Virus record (IMG/VR): IMGVR_UViG_3300041586_000126
Coordinates: 1-64,000 of that record
Direction: 5' to 3' (one strand)
DNA: 64,000 nt
From: a virus
Part shown: in pieces, positions 5,606-13,091 of the stretch
Position numbering within the stretch: position 1 is the stretch's first letter
How the letters are laid out: every line of letters starts with the position of its first letter
Translations under genes and position numbers: made by a program
Notes under the pieces: model-generated
What the model was told of the DNA's origin: nothing
The model's input: the letters and a program-made list of their open reading frames with translations, nothing else
The model's database searches: none

Positions 5606-5676
5606 TGCGTTAAGGTGTAAAGGTTGCATGGGACTCTCATAAGGTCTACGGGGTGGTTCGAATCCACATTACGCAA
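5606..5676 (+). tRNA. tRNA with CAU anticodon (Met, or Ile with lysidine)
   Basis: Loop CTCATAA on stem GGACT/GGTCT gives CAU. Acceptor TGCGTTA (5606-5612) / TTACGCA (5669-5675) with one mismatch, discriminator A. It starts only 3 bases after tRNA-Asp. A second CAU tRNA follows, and no other Ile tRNA is present, so one of the two may serve as Ile2. Confidence 0.82.
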
Positions 5677-5737
5677 CTAAATAGTTTTATAGGTCGTTCT
5701 GTCCTTGAGTTCTATTTCAAAACTCTAAAAAAGGCAA

Positions 5738-5813
5738 GGTCCCTTAGCTCAGTCTGGTAAGTAGCAACTCGCTCATAACGAGAAGGTCACAGGTTCAAAT
5801 CCTGTAGGGACCA
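5738..5813 (+). tRNA. tRNA with CAU anticodon (second copy)
   Basis: Acceptor GGTCCCT (5738-5744) / AGGGACC (5806-5812) is perfect, discriminator A. Stem CTCG/CGAG with loop CTCATAA gives CAU. This is the last tRNA of the operon. Confidence 0.9.
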
Positions 5814-5869
5814 CAAAAATATTTATCCAATATACTTCTAATTATTTATTATCTTTCCTTGACCCCTGC

Positions 5870-5900
5870 TTGGGTACCATACTTATGGTTCGTATATTCG
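5870..5900 (+). promoter_or_regulatory. Promoter for the thioredoxin-like gene
   Basis: -33 TTGG (5870-5873), 19-nt spacer, -7 TATATTCG (5893-5900). Confidence 0.75.
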
Positions 5901-5928
5901 ATTAAATAATTAAAACAAACTAAATATT

Positions 5929-6174
5929 ATGAGTAAAATATTGTATTTTTCATCCGAAGGATGTCAACCCTGTAAAATGTTATCACCTACAATGCAAAAC
6001 AGTGGTTTGCCTTATGAAAAAATTAATGTAGATAATGACACCTATCTAACAAACAAATACGGAGTTAGAAATGTCCCTACCCTAATAAAAATAGATAATG
6101 TGGGTAATGAAATTGGTAGAATGGTGGGTAATAATTCTTTAAATATAATTAAAAATTGGTACAACCAGTTGTAA
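5929..6174 (+). CDS. Thioredoxin/glutaredoxin-like protein, 81 aa
   Basis: Small thioredoxin-fold oxidoreductase. The redox motif CQPC is at residues 12-15 right after the first beta strand, and the VPT cis-proline is near residue 53. The length fits the short NrdH/glutaredoxin-like phage proteins. In T4-type phages such proteins supply electrons to ribonucleotide reductase; no reductase gene lies in this window, so the partner is unknown. A second, unrelated CGAC thioredoxin-like gene is on the minus strand at 37869-38159. Confidence 0.85.
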   Translation: MSKILYFSSEGCQPCKMLSPTMQNSGLPYEKINVDNDTYLTNKYGVRNVPTLIKIDNVGNEIGRMVGNNSLNIIKNWYNQL

Positions 6175-6190
6175 AAAATAGCGATTATAT

Positions 6191-6221
6191 TTGGATAAGT
6201 AATAAATAATTCGTATATTAA
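6191..6221 (+). promoter_or_regulatory. Promoter for the queD-like gene
   Basis: -33 TTGG (6191-6194), 19-nt spacer, -7 TATATTAA (6214-6221). Confidence 0.7.
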
Positions 6222-6240
6222 ATAAATAATAAATAAAATT

Positions 6241-6705
6241 ATGGCAAAGTTTCAATCAAGTAAAGTTTATGATGGATACAGCACAGTATTCCGTCAATGG
6301 AGAGCAACAAATACTCACTGTTCATTTATTCACGGTTATGGTGTTTCATTCAAAATATATTTTGAAGGGGAATTAGATGAAAAAAATTGGGTTATGGATT
6401 TTGGAATGGCCAAGCGTGCTAAAACATTAATAGATGGTAGGCAACCCAAGGATTATTTCGATTTTATATTTGACCACACTATGATTATAGCAGAAGATGA
6501 TCCTGAAGTAGAAGCATTTAAGCAAATGGGAGAAGCGGGAGTAGCACAAGTAAGAATAATCCCAGCTACCGGTGCAGAGAAATTTGCTGAATTTATCTTT
6601 AATAAGGTTAACCCCTTCGTATTAGAAGAAACAGATGGTCGAGTTAGGGTTACTAAAGTGAAGTTTATGGAACATGGAAAAAATGCAGCATATTACTGCG
6701 AATAG
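6241..6705 (+). CDS. queD: 6-carboxytetrahydropterin synthase (QueD-like), 154 aa
   Basis: Converts dihydroneopterin triphosphate to 6-carboxytetrahydropterin, the second step toward preQ0. H26-C27 in NTHCSFIHGYG and H31 give the catalytic Cys and zinc ligands. D78-H79 (FDHT) and the C-terminal EHGKNAAYY (E144) complete the family signature. The protein is about 30 residues longer than E. coli QueD. It is followed, after an inserted GIY-YIG gene, by QueE and FolE, so three preQ0 enzymes cluster here. It starts 20 bases after its own promoter. Confidence 0.9.
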   Translation: MAKFQSSKVYDGYSTVFRQWRATNTHCSFIHGYGVSFKIYFEGELDEKNWVMDFGMAKRAKTLIDGRQPKDYFDFIFDHTMIIAEDDPEVEAFKQMGEAGVAQVRIIPATGAEKFAEFIFNKVNPFVLEETDGRVRVTKVKFMEHGKNAAYYCE

Positions 6706-6718
6706 ATAGGAGGGGTGC

Positions 6719-6729
6719 ATATGTATAAT
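6719..6729 (+). promoter_or_regulatory. Late-like promoter motif of the GIY-YIG gene
   Basis: ATATGTATAAT, part of CATATGTATAATAAAACA identical to the block before 1918. ATG follows at 6738. Confidence 0.55.
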
Positions 6730-6737
6730 AAAACACC

Positions 6738-7220
6738 ATGCATCCTATGAGAAAATGTAATAAATGTAAAGAATCCTTAGATTATTCTGAATTTGCAAAA
6801 AACTGTTCCCAAATTGATGGGTATGAAAATTATTGTAAATCCTGCAAAAATAAATATAACCAAGCTAAGTATGGAAACAAATACACTAAATTATACCATA
6901 AAAAAGCAGGTTATGGTATTTACAAAATAGAGAATAAGAAAAATGGAGAAATTTATATTGGTAAAGGTTGGCTAAATGAACGTAAAGTCGACCATTTTAC
7001 TAAATTAAAAGCTCAAAGACATTCTAACCAATACTTACAAGAGAGTTATAATAATGTCTCCCACGAATTACTTGAATTCTCAGTTATTGAAATATGTGAA
7101 CCCAATCTTGGATCACTGAAGGAGAGGTATTATATTATAGAAGAATATTTAAAGAATAGCGAAAAATTATTAAACCAACACGTCACTTTAAGATGGCGTA
7201 GTGAAACAAAAACCACTTAA
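6738..7220 (+). CDS. GIY-YIG homing endonuclease, 160 aa
   Basis: The N-terminal zinc finger (C7-C10, C33-C36, with KCNKC and YCKSCK) resembles that of the HNH protein at 19974. Then the GIY-YIG nuclease: GIY at residues 60-62, YIG at 73-75, catalytic Arg 82 in NERK and a Glu in the SLKERYY region. It is inserted between queD and queE, interrupting the biosynthetic cluster without damaging either gene. It has the same upstream block as three HNH genes, a sign that the mobile genes share a regulatory cassette. Confidence 0.88.
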   Translation: MHPMRKCNKCKESLDYSEFAKNCSQIDGYENYCKSCKNKYNQAKYGNKYTKLYHKKAGYGIYKIENKKNGEIYIGKGWLNERKVDHFTKLKAQRHSNQYLQESYNNVSHELLEFSVIEICEPNLGSLKERYYIIEEYLKNSEKLLNQHVTLRWRSETKTT

Positions 7221-7232
7221 AAAAATCAATAA

Positions 7233-8021
7233 ATGGAAACAAATCAATTAAAACGAATCCCAGATTACGATAAGGTATTACCTATTGTAGAAGTTTACAC
7301 AGCAGTACAGTCAGAAGGGTCTAGAGCAGGATACCCAACAGTAGTTATACGTACAACCGGATGCACTCACAGGTGTTTTTTCCGTGACGGAGGGTGGTGT
7401 GACTCCTGGTATACTTCAATCCACCCCGAAAAAGGTCAATTTACCTTTAATGATATTATTGATATGTACAAGAAAAACCCACACATATCAGAGATGATGC
7501 TAACGGGTGGTTCACCTACACTTCACCCTGCCCTAGTAAATGAATTAACCCACTTTGCCCATGAAAATAATATATTTATTACTATTGAGACTGAAGGAAG
7601 CCACTTCCTCCCCACTGACTATCCTATTAATCTTTTATCTATTAGTCCTAAGTTTTCTAATTCTATCCCAGTTTTAGGAGTAAAAACACCACAAGGGGGA
7701 ATTACAGATGAAAGAATGATTAATCAACATAATAAACTCCGAGTTAATTATGAAGCAATAAAAAAGTCAATAGAATACCATTCAGATTACCACATAAAAC
7801 CAGTATGGAGTGGACAAGACGAGGGTGCCTTAGCTGAAATTTTAGATTTTATTAAAATTATGGAGGTACCTCAAAATAAAGTATGGTTTATGCCTAGTGG
7901 TGATTCAAGAGAAGGGTTATTTAAATCGTATCCTTTAGTATTCAATTGGGTGAGGGATAATGGATACCGTATGACTTGGCGCCCCCACATCATAGCCTTT
8001 GAAGCACAGAGATGCGTGTAG
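7233..8021 (+). CDS. queE: 7-carboxy-7-deazaguanine synthase (QueE-like), 262 aa
   Basis: Radical SAM enzyme that makes the 7-deazaguanine ring from carboxytetrahydropterin. The cluster cysteines are C44, C48 and C56 (GCTHRC then WCDSWYT), i.e. a C-x3-C-x7-C spacing with an insertion compared with the standard C-x3-C-x2-C. LTGGSPTL (glycine-rich SAM-binding strand) and E-rich TIETEGS follow. It is the third gene of the pathway order QueD-QueE-FolE here. The product would feed queuosine/preQ0 chemistry, in phages often DNA modification rather than tRNA. Neither QueC nor a DNA transglycosylase is seen in this window. Confidence 0.92.
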   Translation: METNQLKRIPDYDKVLPIVEVYTAVQSEGSRAGYPTVVIRTTGCTHRCFFRDGGWCDSWYTSIHPEKGQFTFNDIIDMYKKNPHISEMMLTGGSPTLHPALVNELTHFAHENNIFITIETEGSHFLPTDYPINLLSISPKFSNSIPVLGVKTPQGGITDERMINQHNKLRVNYEAIKKSIEYHSDYHIKPVWSGQDEGALAEILDFIKIMEVPQNKVWFMPSGDSREGLFKSYPLVFNWVRDNGYRMTWRPHIIAFEAQRCV

Positions 8022-8058
8022 ATAACGTTTAACAACGTATGAGAAGTTTGATTCTACC

Positions 8059-8069
8059 ATATGTATAAT
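8059..8069 (+). promoter_or_regulatory. Late-like promoter motif of an HNH gene
   Basis: ATATGTATAAT, ATG follows at 8078. The only difference from the 1897 and 6719 blocks is a C after TATAAT. Confidence 0.55.
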
Positions 8070-8077
8070 CAAAACAC

Positions 8078-8731
8078 ATGGTAGAACATATTTATACTTG
8101 TGGACATTGTAAGTCCTCTTTCATCAAAAATTACATAATGTCAAAAGGTAATTGGAGAGATGGAATTCTTTACCCTACTAAAAAATATTGTTCTAAAGAA
8201 TGTAGACAAGCTGAGCGTGCCAAAGAGCATAATTATAAAAATTGTAAAGTTTGTGATATATCCTTTAGAGTAGGACCCAGTAGTAATAATATATTTTGTA
8301 GTAAAAAATGTTATGGTTCAAGAATGAATACACACCCTAAAGAATTTGGAATGGCTGAACGCTCAGCTAAGATGAGGGAAAGTTGGGATGAAAATGCTTG
8401 GAAAAAATCAATCCAAACTAGAAAAGATAATGGAAACATTATTGATTGGGATATAGCTGAATGGAAGCAATATTGGCGTAGATGTAATGATTTAACACGT
8501 AAAATGCGTGTAAAATTACTTGGAGATTGGGATGGTATTGATTATATTGACGGCAAGAATATATTACATAATTTAATGTTACCTATAACACATGCCGAAT
8601 ATCCAACTCTTGACCACGTTATACCTAGAAGTCAAGGATTTAGAGAAGGTTTAACACCTTATGAAATTAGTAATCCAAAGAATTTAAAATGGACTACTAG
8701 AAGAAATAATAGTAAGAAATACAACAAATAA
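8078..8731 (+). CDS. HNH homing endonuclease with zinc fingers, 217 aa
   Basis: The N-terminal part carries two Cys-rich knuckles (CGHCKSSF with CSKEC; CKVC with CSKKC). The C-terminal HNH core shows the Asp-His pair in TLDHVIPRSQG and the NPKNLKWTTRRNNSKK segment; it lacks the flanking zinc cysteines of the other HNH proteins here. It is inserted between queE and folE. ATG 8078 is chosen because it follows the shared upstream block by 8 bases. Confidence 0.85.
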   Translation: MVEHIYTCGHCKSSFIKNYIMSKGNWRDGILYPTKKYCSKECRQAERAKEHNYKNCKVCDISFRVGPSSNNIFCSKKCYGSRMNTHPKEFGMAERSAKMRESWDENAWKKSIQTRKDNGNIIDWDIAEWKQYWRRCNDLTRKMRVKLLGDWDGIDYIDGKNILHNLMLPITHAEYPTLDHVIPRSQGFREGLTPYEISNPKNLKWTTRRNNSKKYNK

Positions 8732-8732
8732 T

Positions 8733-8867
8733 TTGGATAAGCAAGAAGCACTTAATATATTAGGAGAAATAAAAGATAACATCAACATTTGTTGTGCTAT
8801 AACAATGTATCCTGATGAAGTATTAGTTTTAATAGATAAAATAGAAAGTTATATAAATGGAGAATAA
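8733..8867 (+). CDS. Small hypothetical protein, 44 aa (TTG start)
   Basis: Open frame from TTG 8733, one base after the HNH stop, to TAA 8865-8867. It overlaps the folE start by 11 bases. The sequence begins LDKQEALNILGEIKDNIN and looks helical. No ATG lies near its start, so it may instead be the 3' remnant of a gene cut by the endonuclease insertion. Confidence 0.45.
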   Translation: MDKQEALNILGEIKDNINICCAITMYPDEVLVLIDKIESYINGE

Positions 8868-9543
8868 ACGTAGAAAAATCCACGAAGAATTAGAAGTGGT
8901 ACAAGCAGGTTTTGCTAATGGTGTTGCTAAAGGTTTCCCATTATCTGAACAATCAAAACAATATATGATTGAGGATGCTACTAAGGCTTATGGTGACTTT
9001 TTAACAGCCTTAAGATGTGATTGGCAGAATGATCCTAATTCAATGGAAACTCCTCGACGCATAGCCAAAAAGTATGTTAATGAGCAGTGGGCAGGTAGGT
9101 ACAATAATCCACCAGCTATCACATCATTCCCTTCTGATGGGTATGACGGGCTTATCACGGAATGTAACATACCTTTAACAAGTATGTGCTCCCACCACCA
9201 CGAATCTATTTTAGGTAGAGTTCATATTTCATATATAGCTGGTATTGACGGAAGGGTAATTGGTTTATCCAAGTTAAATAGATTAGTTGAACATTTTGGA
9301 CGTCGCGGAGCTATTCAAGAACAGCTTACAATGGCTATCCACCAGGCTGTAGATAAAGTATGTGAAGGTAATCAAGGAGTTGCTGTACAAATAGTAGCAA
9401 GTCACCAATGCGTAAGCTGTAGAGGAACCAACCACCAAGGAGCAGCTATGATCACAACCAAGCTATCAGGAAATTATTTTACTAAACCCGAAGTAAGGTT
9501 TGAATTTTTTGATGCTATAAAAAGTGCGGCATTGTTAAAATAA
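8857..9543 (+). CDS. folE: GTP cyclohydrolase I (FolE), 228 aa
   Basis: Opens GTP to dihydroneopterin triphosphate, the entry step to both folate and 7-deazaguanine. The family signature is clear: zinc ligand C111 in MCSHHHES with H114, VIGLSKLNRLVEHFGRR (134-150), QEQLT, and the second Cys at 185 in SHQCVSCRGTNHQ. The length matches bacterial FolE. With QueD and QueE it supplies three of the four enzymes from GTP to preQ0. Confidence 0.95.
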   Translation: MENKRRKIHEELEVVQAGFANGVAKGFPLSEQSKQYMIEDATKAYGDFLTALRCDWQNDPNSMETPRRIAKKYVNEQWAGRYNNPPAITSFPSDGYDGLITECNIPLTSMCSHHHESILGRVHISYIAGIDGRVIGLSKLNRLVEHFGRRGAIQEQLTMAIHQAVDKVCEGNQGVAVQIVASHQCVSCRGTNHQGAAMITTKLSGNYFTKPEVRFEFFDAIKSAALLK

Positions 9544-9549
9544 ATAAAT

Positions 9550-9951
9550 ATGATATTAAAAGATAACAAAGTAATACTAAACTGGGGTGATATAGATTTT
9601 CTTATAAAAGAAATAGTATATAAAATTCTACTAGAAACCCCAACAGTAGACTCCGTACATGGTATTACACGAGGAGGTTTAATCCCCGCAACAATGATAT
9701 CACACCAAACAGGTTTACCTTACGTGAATGTTATTGGTCCTAATACTTTAGTAATAGATGACATAGCGGATAGTGGAAAAACCTTAGAAAAATCACCAGG
9801 TGTTTACACAGCAGTTTTACTTTATAAACCTCACACTAGTACTTTTAAACCTAACATATGGGGCAATGAACATGAGGGAGATCAATTTATATATTTTCCT
9901 TGGGAAAGGGAAGATGCAGTCCCAATGGCCGATTATCTAAATAAAAAATAA
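9550..9951 (+). CDS. Purine phosphoribosyltransferase-like protein, 133 aa
   Basis: The PRPP-binding loop VIDDIADSGKTL (69-80) with two acidic residues and the GITRGGLIPA segment (38-47) place it in the type I phosphoribosyltransferase family, closest in pattern to xanthine-guanine phosphoribosyltransferases. It starts 6 bases after folE and probably shares its transcript, so a role with a guanine or deazaguanine base is possible but inferred. After its TAA the frame stays open for 33 more codons (9952-10053). Confidence 0.82.
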   Translation: MILKDNKVILNWGDIDFLIKEIVYKILLETPTVDSVHGITRGGLIPATMISHQTGLPYVNVIGPNTLVIDDIADSGKTLEKSPGVYTAVLLYKPHTSTFKPNIWGNEHEGDQFIYFPWEREDAVPMADYLNKK

Positions 9952-10053
9952 ACACCAAAACAAGATTTAGGCAAGGTTAAAGTTGACCCTAAAAAGGTCA
10001 TTATAACCAAGCCAGTAATGATTCGAGAGAACTTTTCTAAAATAACTAAATAA
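9952..10053 (+). other. In-frame open extension after the phosphoribosyltransferase stop
   Basis: The same reading frame continues from 9952 for 33 codons to TAA 10051-10053. It encodes a Lys/Val-rich stretch (KVKVDPKKVIITKPVMI) that looks like protein rather than chance. It may be the former C-terminus of the upstream gene cut by a stop, the tail of a lost gene, or a readthrough product. Confidence 0.4.
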
Positions 10054-10067
10054 ATAAATTATAAATT

Positions 10068-10265
10068 ATGAATTATTGGCAAGTAGATGTAAGATTAACA
10101 ATGGAACATGAAACGGGTAGAACCCAACACACCATTGAGAAATATTTAGTAGATGCAGTTTCACCCACTGATGCTGAAGCTAAAGTCTTTAAAGATTTTG
10201 AAGGAGAAAGTAATTTTTCAATTACTAAAATAGTTAAAACTAAAATTATAAAAATTATACAATAA
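10068..10265 (+). CDS. DUF4494-like protein, 65 aa
   Basis: The arrangement W-x-V near the N-terminus, then KYLVDAVSPTDAEAKV, matches the DUF4494 pattern known from Bacteroidota and their phages (YLVDA-S-TEAEA). No function is established. Its stop overlaps the next start (ATAATGG), so the two are translationally linked. Confidence 0.7.
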   Translation: MNYWQVDVRLTMEHETGRTQHTIEKYLVDAVSPTDAEAKVFKDFEGESNFSITKIVKTKIIKIIQ

Positions 10266-10810
10266 TGGGAAAACAAACAGAATTAGACTTTGGATTTTCT
10301 ACCCAAGCAAACCCAGCAGCAATACCTTTTATAAGTGAAGTAGAGATGTTTAATAATTTAATGGGTAAATCTTATCAAAACAGAACTACACCCACTATTG
10401 ACCTCAAAGATGCTCAATTTGTAATTGATTTCATAGATGAAGAATTAAACGAATTAAAACAAGCAGTAAAAGAGGGAGATATTGTTGAAGTTTTAGATGC
10501 TTTGTTAGACATTACTTATGTATGTTTAGGGAATGGGTCTCTAGTTTTTGGTTTAAAAGACAAAATAGAAGCAGGGTACGCCGAGGTTCAAGCTTCTAAT
10601 ATGTCTAAAATATGCTCTACTTTATACGAGGCTGAAGAAACGGTAAGGGTAAGAAGTGAACAACAAGCAGAAAAATGTCATTATGTAAAACTAATGGACA
10701 AATATGTTGTGTACCGTAGTTCGGATAATAAGGTAATGAAGTCTATTAATTTTAAACAACCCAACCTTCGTCAGTTTTTTACACAAGAAGAGCTAGACAA
10801 AGATTATTAG
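10265..10810 (+). CDS. MazG-like nucleotide pyrophosphohydrolase, 181 aa
   Basis: All-alpha NTP pyrophosphatase fold. The metal-binding signature is EE at 59-60 with E63 (IDEELNEL), then E75-x2-D78 and D82 in EVLDALLDITY. An ASNMSK segment, also seen in phosphoribosyl-ATP pyrophosphohydrolase-like phage proteins, follows. About 60 extra residues follow the core. The likely role is shaping the nucleotide pool during infection; the substrate is unknown. Confidence 0.8.
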   Translation: MGKQTELDFGFSTQANPAAIPFISEVEMFNNLMGKSYQNRTTPTIDLKDAQFVIDFIDEELNELKQAVKEGDIVEVLDALLDITYVCLGNGSLVFGLKDKIEAGYAEVQASNMSKICSTLYEAEETVRVRSEQQAEKCHYVKLMDKYVVYRSSDNKVMKSINFKQPNLRQFFTQEELDKDY

Positions 10811-10841
10811 TATAAAATTAGTACCATAATATAAAAAACCC

Positions 10842-10872
10842 TAGGCTCCTATATGGAGCCTTGGTATATTAG
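10842..10872 (+). promoter_or_regulatory. Promoter of the DNA polymerase gene, with hairpin in the spacer
   Basis: -33 TAGG (10842-10845), 19-nt spacer, -7 TATATTAG (10865-10872). The spacer contains GGCTCC-TATAT-GGAGCC, a perfect hairpin formed together with the -33 GG, which could end transcription from the upstream genes. Confidence 0.65.
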
Positions 10873-10887
10873 AATAAATAAGTTATA

Positions 10888-12618
10888 ATGTACAAAAAAG
10901 CATACGCAACTAGAATAAAAAACAATAAATATAAAATTTATTTGTGGGACCAAGGAGGGTATAATGAAATTGAGTGGACAAACTGTGCTTATGTAGAATG
11001 CAAAAGTAATCAATTTACTCATAGAGGAATTAATGATGAATATTTACTTAAAACTCCTAACTGGTATAAAACAGACCCCCATTTACATTTCCATGATATG
11101 CCTCCTTATCAAAAGTTTCTTATTGAGAAATATGGAGCAGATGATACTCCCTCTACAGGACATAGAGAATTATTTTTTGATATTGAGTGTGAAATAGGAG
11201 GAGCACTTACCGAAGAATATATTGAAACAGCTCCCATGCCCATCACCTCAATCGCTTATTGGGATAAAACACCTGATAAATGGGTCATTTTAATATTAGA
11301 TAAAAAAAACGAATTACTACCTAAAGAGATTAATGGTAAGGAAATTATACCTGTAAGGACTGAAAGAGATTTACTGTTAAAGTTTATAGAACATTTTACA
11401 AACATTAGCCCAGATATCTTAGTTGGATATAATAGTGATTTCTTTGACATCCCCTACTTATATTATAGGATATGTAATGTTCTAGGGAGAGAATACGCTG
11501 ACTACCTTTCCCCTATTAATAAAGTAAATGCTAAAAAAGATAACCCCTACTTTCACAAACCAAACCAGTATGTAGATATTGTGGGTGTAGAATCTTTAGA
11601 TTATATCCGTTTACATAAAAAATACCATTGGAAAGATGAACCAAGTTGGAAATTAGATGCTATTGGTTTAAAATACGCTAATTTAGGAAAGGTTGAATAT
11701 CAAGGAAATTTGGACCATTTATTTTCTACTGACTTAAATAAATTTATTGAATACAACTTTCGTGACGTTGAAATATTACAAAAGTTAGATGAAAAATTAC
11801 AATATATTGCTTTAACTAAAAATTTATCTCATAAAGGTAAACATAATTATAGTGAAGTATATGCTAATAGCAAAACACAGGATGGTGCTATTTCAGCCTA
11901 TTTATTATCTCAAAATATAATACCACCACCTAAGGAACGGAACCCTCAAAAGAAGGAAACTTATGCAGGTGGGTATTTGTTTTGTCCTAAAGCGGGGTTA
12001 TACAAATATATGTTTGATGAAGATTTAGTATCACTATATCCTTCAATAATAATGACGTTAAACATAGGTAAAGAAACTTTTATAGGTCGTATTATAGATG
12101 AAGATGATCGTAATAATAGATTAGGTCTTAATGATTTAAGATTAAAAGACCCTAAAGAAGAATTATTAGTAGAAAATGGTAGACAACAAAGAACAGTAGT
12201 TCCTGTTAGTAAATTAATCAAAATAATAGAAACCGAAAAATTATCAATATCTGCTAATGGTTCAATGTTTAGAACAGACAAAGAATCTGTATTATCAACT
12301 ATCCTAAAGAAATGGTTCGAAGAAAGAGTTACATATAAAAAAAGGATGCAAAAAGCATATAAGGTAGGAAATAAGGAAGATGGGGATCATTGGCATAGGA
12401 TGCAATATACTATGAAAATTCTCTTAAATTCACTCTATGGCGCAACCGCTCTTCCTTCTTTCCGTTATTCTATGAATTTCCAAATACTAAGTGAAGCCAT
12501 AACCCTTTCTGGGCATAGAATTATACAAGAAAGTGCCCTATGTGTCAACAAACATATAAACAAAATTGTGAGAAGTGAAGAATTAACTGAGGAATTCAAA
12601 AAATCCCTTAATATATAA
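10888..12618 (+). CDS. Family B DNA polymerase, N-terminal part (gp43-like), 576 aa
   Basis: Replicative polymerase with proofreading exonuclease. Exo I is DIE at 98-100, Exo II NSDFFD at 182-187, Exo III D293 (FRDVEIL). Polymerase motif A is DLVSLYPSI (379-387) and motif B KILLNSLYG (510-518). The frame stops about 58 residues after motif B, before motif C, which lies at 13085-13100 in other frames. T4 gp43 is about 900 aa; this part plus the downstream pieces adds up to about 890. Splitting of gene 43 into 43A and 43B between motifs B and C is known in some Aeromonas T4-type phages. Confidence 0.92.
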   Translation: MYKKAYATRIKNNKYKIYLWDQGGYNEIEWTNCAYVECKSNQFTHRGINDEYLLKTPNWYKTDPHLHFHDMPPYQKFLIEKYGADDTPSTGHRELFFDIECEIGGALTEEYIETAPMPITSIAYWDKTPDKWVILILDKKNELLPKEINGKEIIPVRTERDLLLKFIEHFTNISPDILVGYNSDFFDIPYLYYRICNVLGREYADYLSPINKVNAKKDNPYFHKPNQYVDIVGVESLDYIRLHKKYHWKDEPSWKLDAIGLKYANLGKVEYQGNLDHLFSTDLNKFIEYNFRDVEILQKLDEKLQYIALTKNLSHKGKHNYSEVYANSKTQDGAISAYLLSQNIIPPPKERNPQKKETYAGGYLFCPKAGLYKYMFDEDLVSLYPSIIMTLNIGKETFIGRIIDEDDRNNRLGLNDLRLKDPKEELLVENGRQQRTVVPVSKLIKIIETEKLSISANGSMFRTDKESVLSTILKKWFEERVTYKKRMQKAYKVGNKEDGDHWHRMQYTMKILLNSLYGATALPSFRYSMNFQILSEAITLSGHRIIQESALCVNKHINKIVRSEELTEEFKKSLNI

Positions 12619-12735
12619 TATTTTTTTACATATACTGCGTTATAAATAATAGAATAAAACTAGACATATAACACGGCATACTAACATAGACAATACATTA
12701 AACACGCGTAAAATGCGCATAAATTAAATAAAAAT

Positions 12736-12999
12736 ATGGCTCTCAACAAACAAACAATTAGAAGCAATCAAACTATATATAGAGAAGGTGTAATTCTATC
12801 AAAAGAGGAAATTATTGAAATAAGTGAAAGCTGGAATGAAAACCAAACTTTATTTTTTAAAAAGATGCTAAAGCAAGGGGGGCAATGCTTAATAAATGGT
12901 TGTTCTTTTAAAATATTGATTAAACAAAGAGATGATTTAGATTCTTATGGTGAAAAGCCTAAAACAACACCCCTTATTCCCGGAGAAAGAACATTTTAA
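12736..12999 (+). CDS. Hypothetical protein within the polymerase gap, 87 aa
   Basis: Charged protein (MALNKQTIRSNQ, SWNENQTLFFKKMLKQ) with no recognised domain. It is not an HNH, GIY-YIG or LAGLIDADG protein. It lies in the 395-base segment that separates the two parts of the DNA polymerase, so it is either cargo of the element that split the gene or a bystander. Confidence 0.65.
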   Translation: MALNKQTIRSNQTIYREGVILSKEEIIEISESWNENQTLFFKKMLKQGGQCLINGCSFKILIKQRDDLDSYGEKPKTTPLIPGERTF

Positions 13000-13013
13000 A
13001 TAAAAATACTAAT

Positions 13014-13091
13014 ATGAAATTCTTACAAGAAGTTCCAGAATACATATGTCCGAGTACTGACGTTAACCACGTCGCGTACTCGGACACGTGA
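13014..13091 (+). CDS. DNA polymerase linker piece up to DT of motif C, 25 aa
   Basis: ATG 13014, preceded by an A-rich leader like those of real genes here, reads MKFLQEVPEYICPSTDVN and then HVAYSDT before TGA 13089-13091. Appending the next frame from its Asp (DSIYIH) would restore YSDTDSIY, the catalytic motif C of family B polymerases. Five extra bases around 13086-13092 break it. The stop TGA overlaps the GTG start of the next frame (GTGA). Confidence 0.6.
   Translation: MKFLQEVPEYICPSTDVNHVAYSDT
13047..13086 (+). promoter_or_regulatory. Strong stem-loop directly before motif C
   Basis: TGTCCGAGTAC (13047-13057) and GTACTCGGACA (13076-13086) are perfect 11-base arms. An inner GACG/CGTC pair leaves a 7-base loop. 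It lies inside coding sequence and ends one base before the GTG at 13088. Confidence 0.7.

Noticed and set aside
12619-13087. Intein or group I intron in the DNA polymerase
   Set aside because: There is no intein splice-junction residue pattern at either edge, the frame stops at 12618, and I could not fold a group I core in 12619-13013. An unusual intron is still possible.
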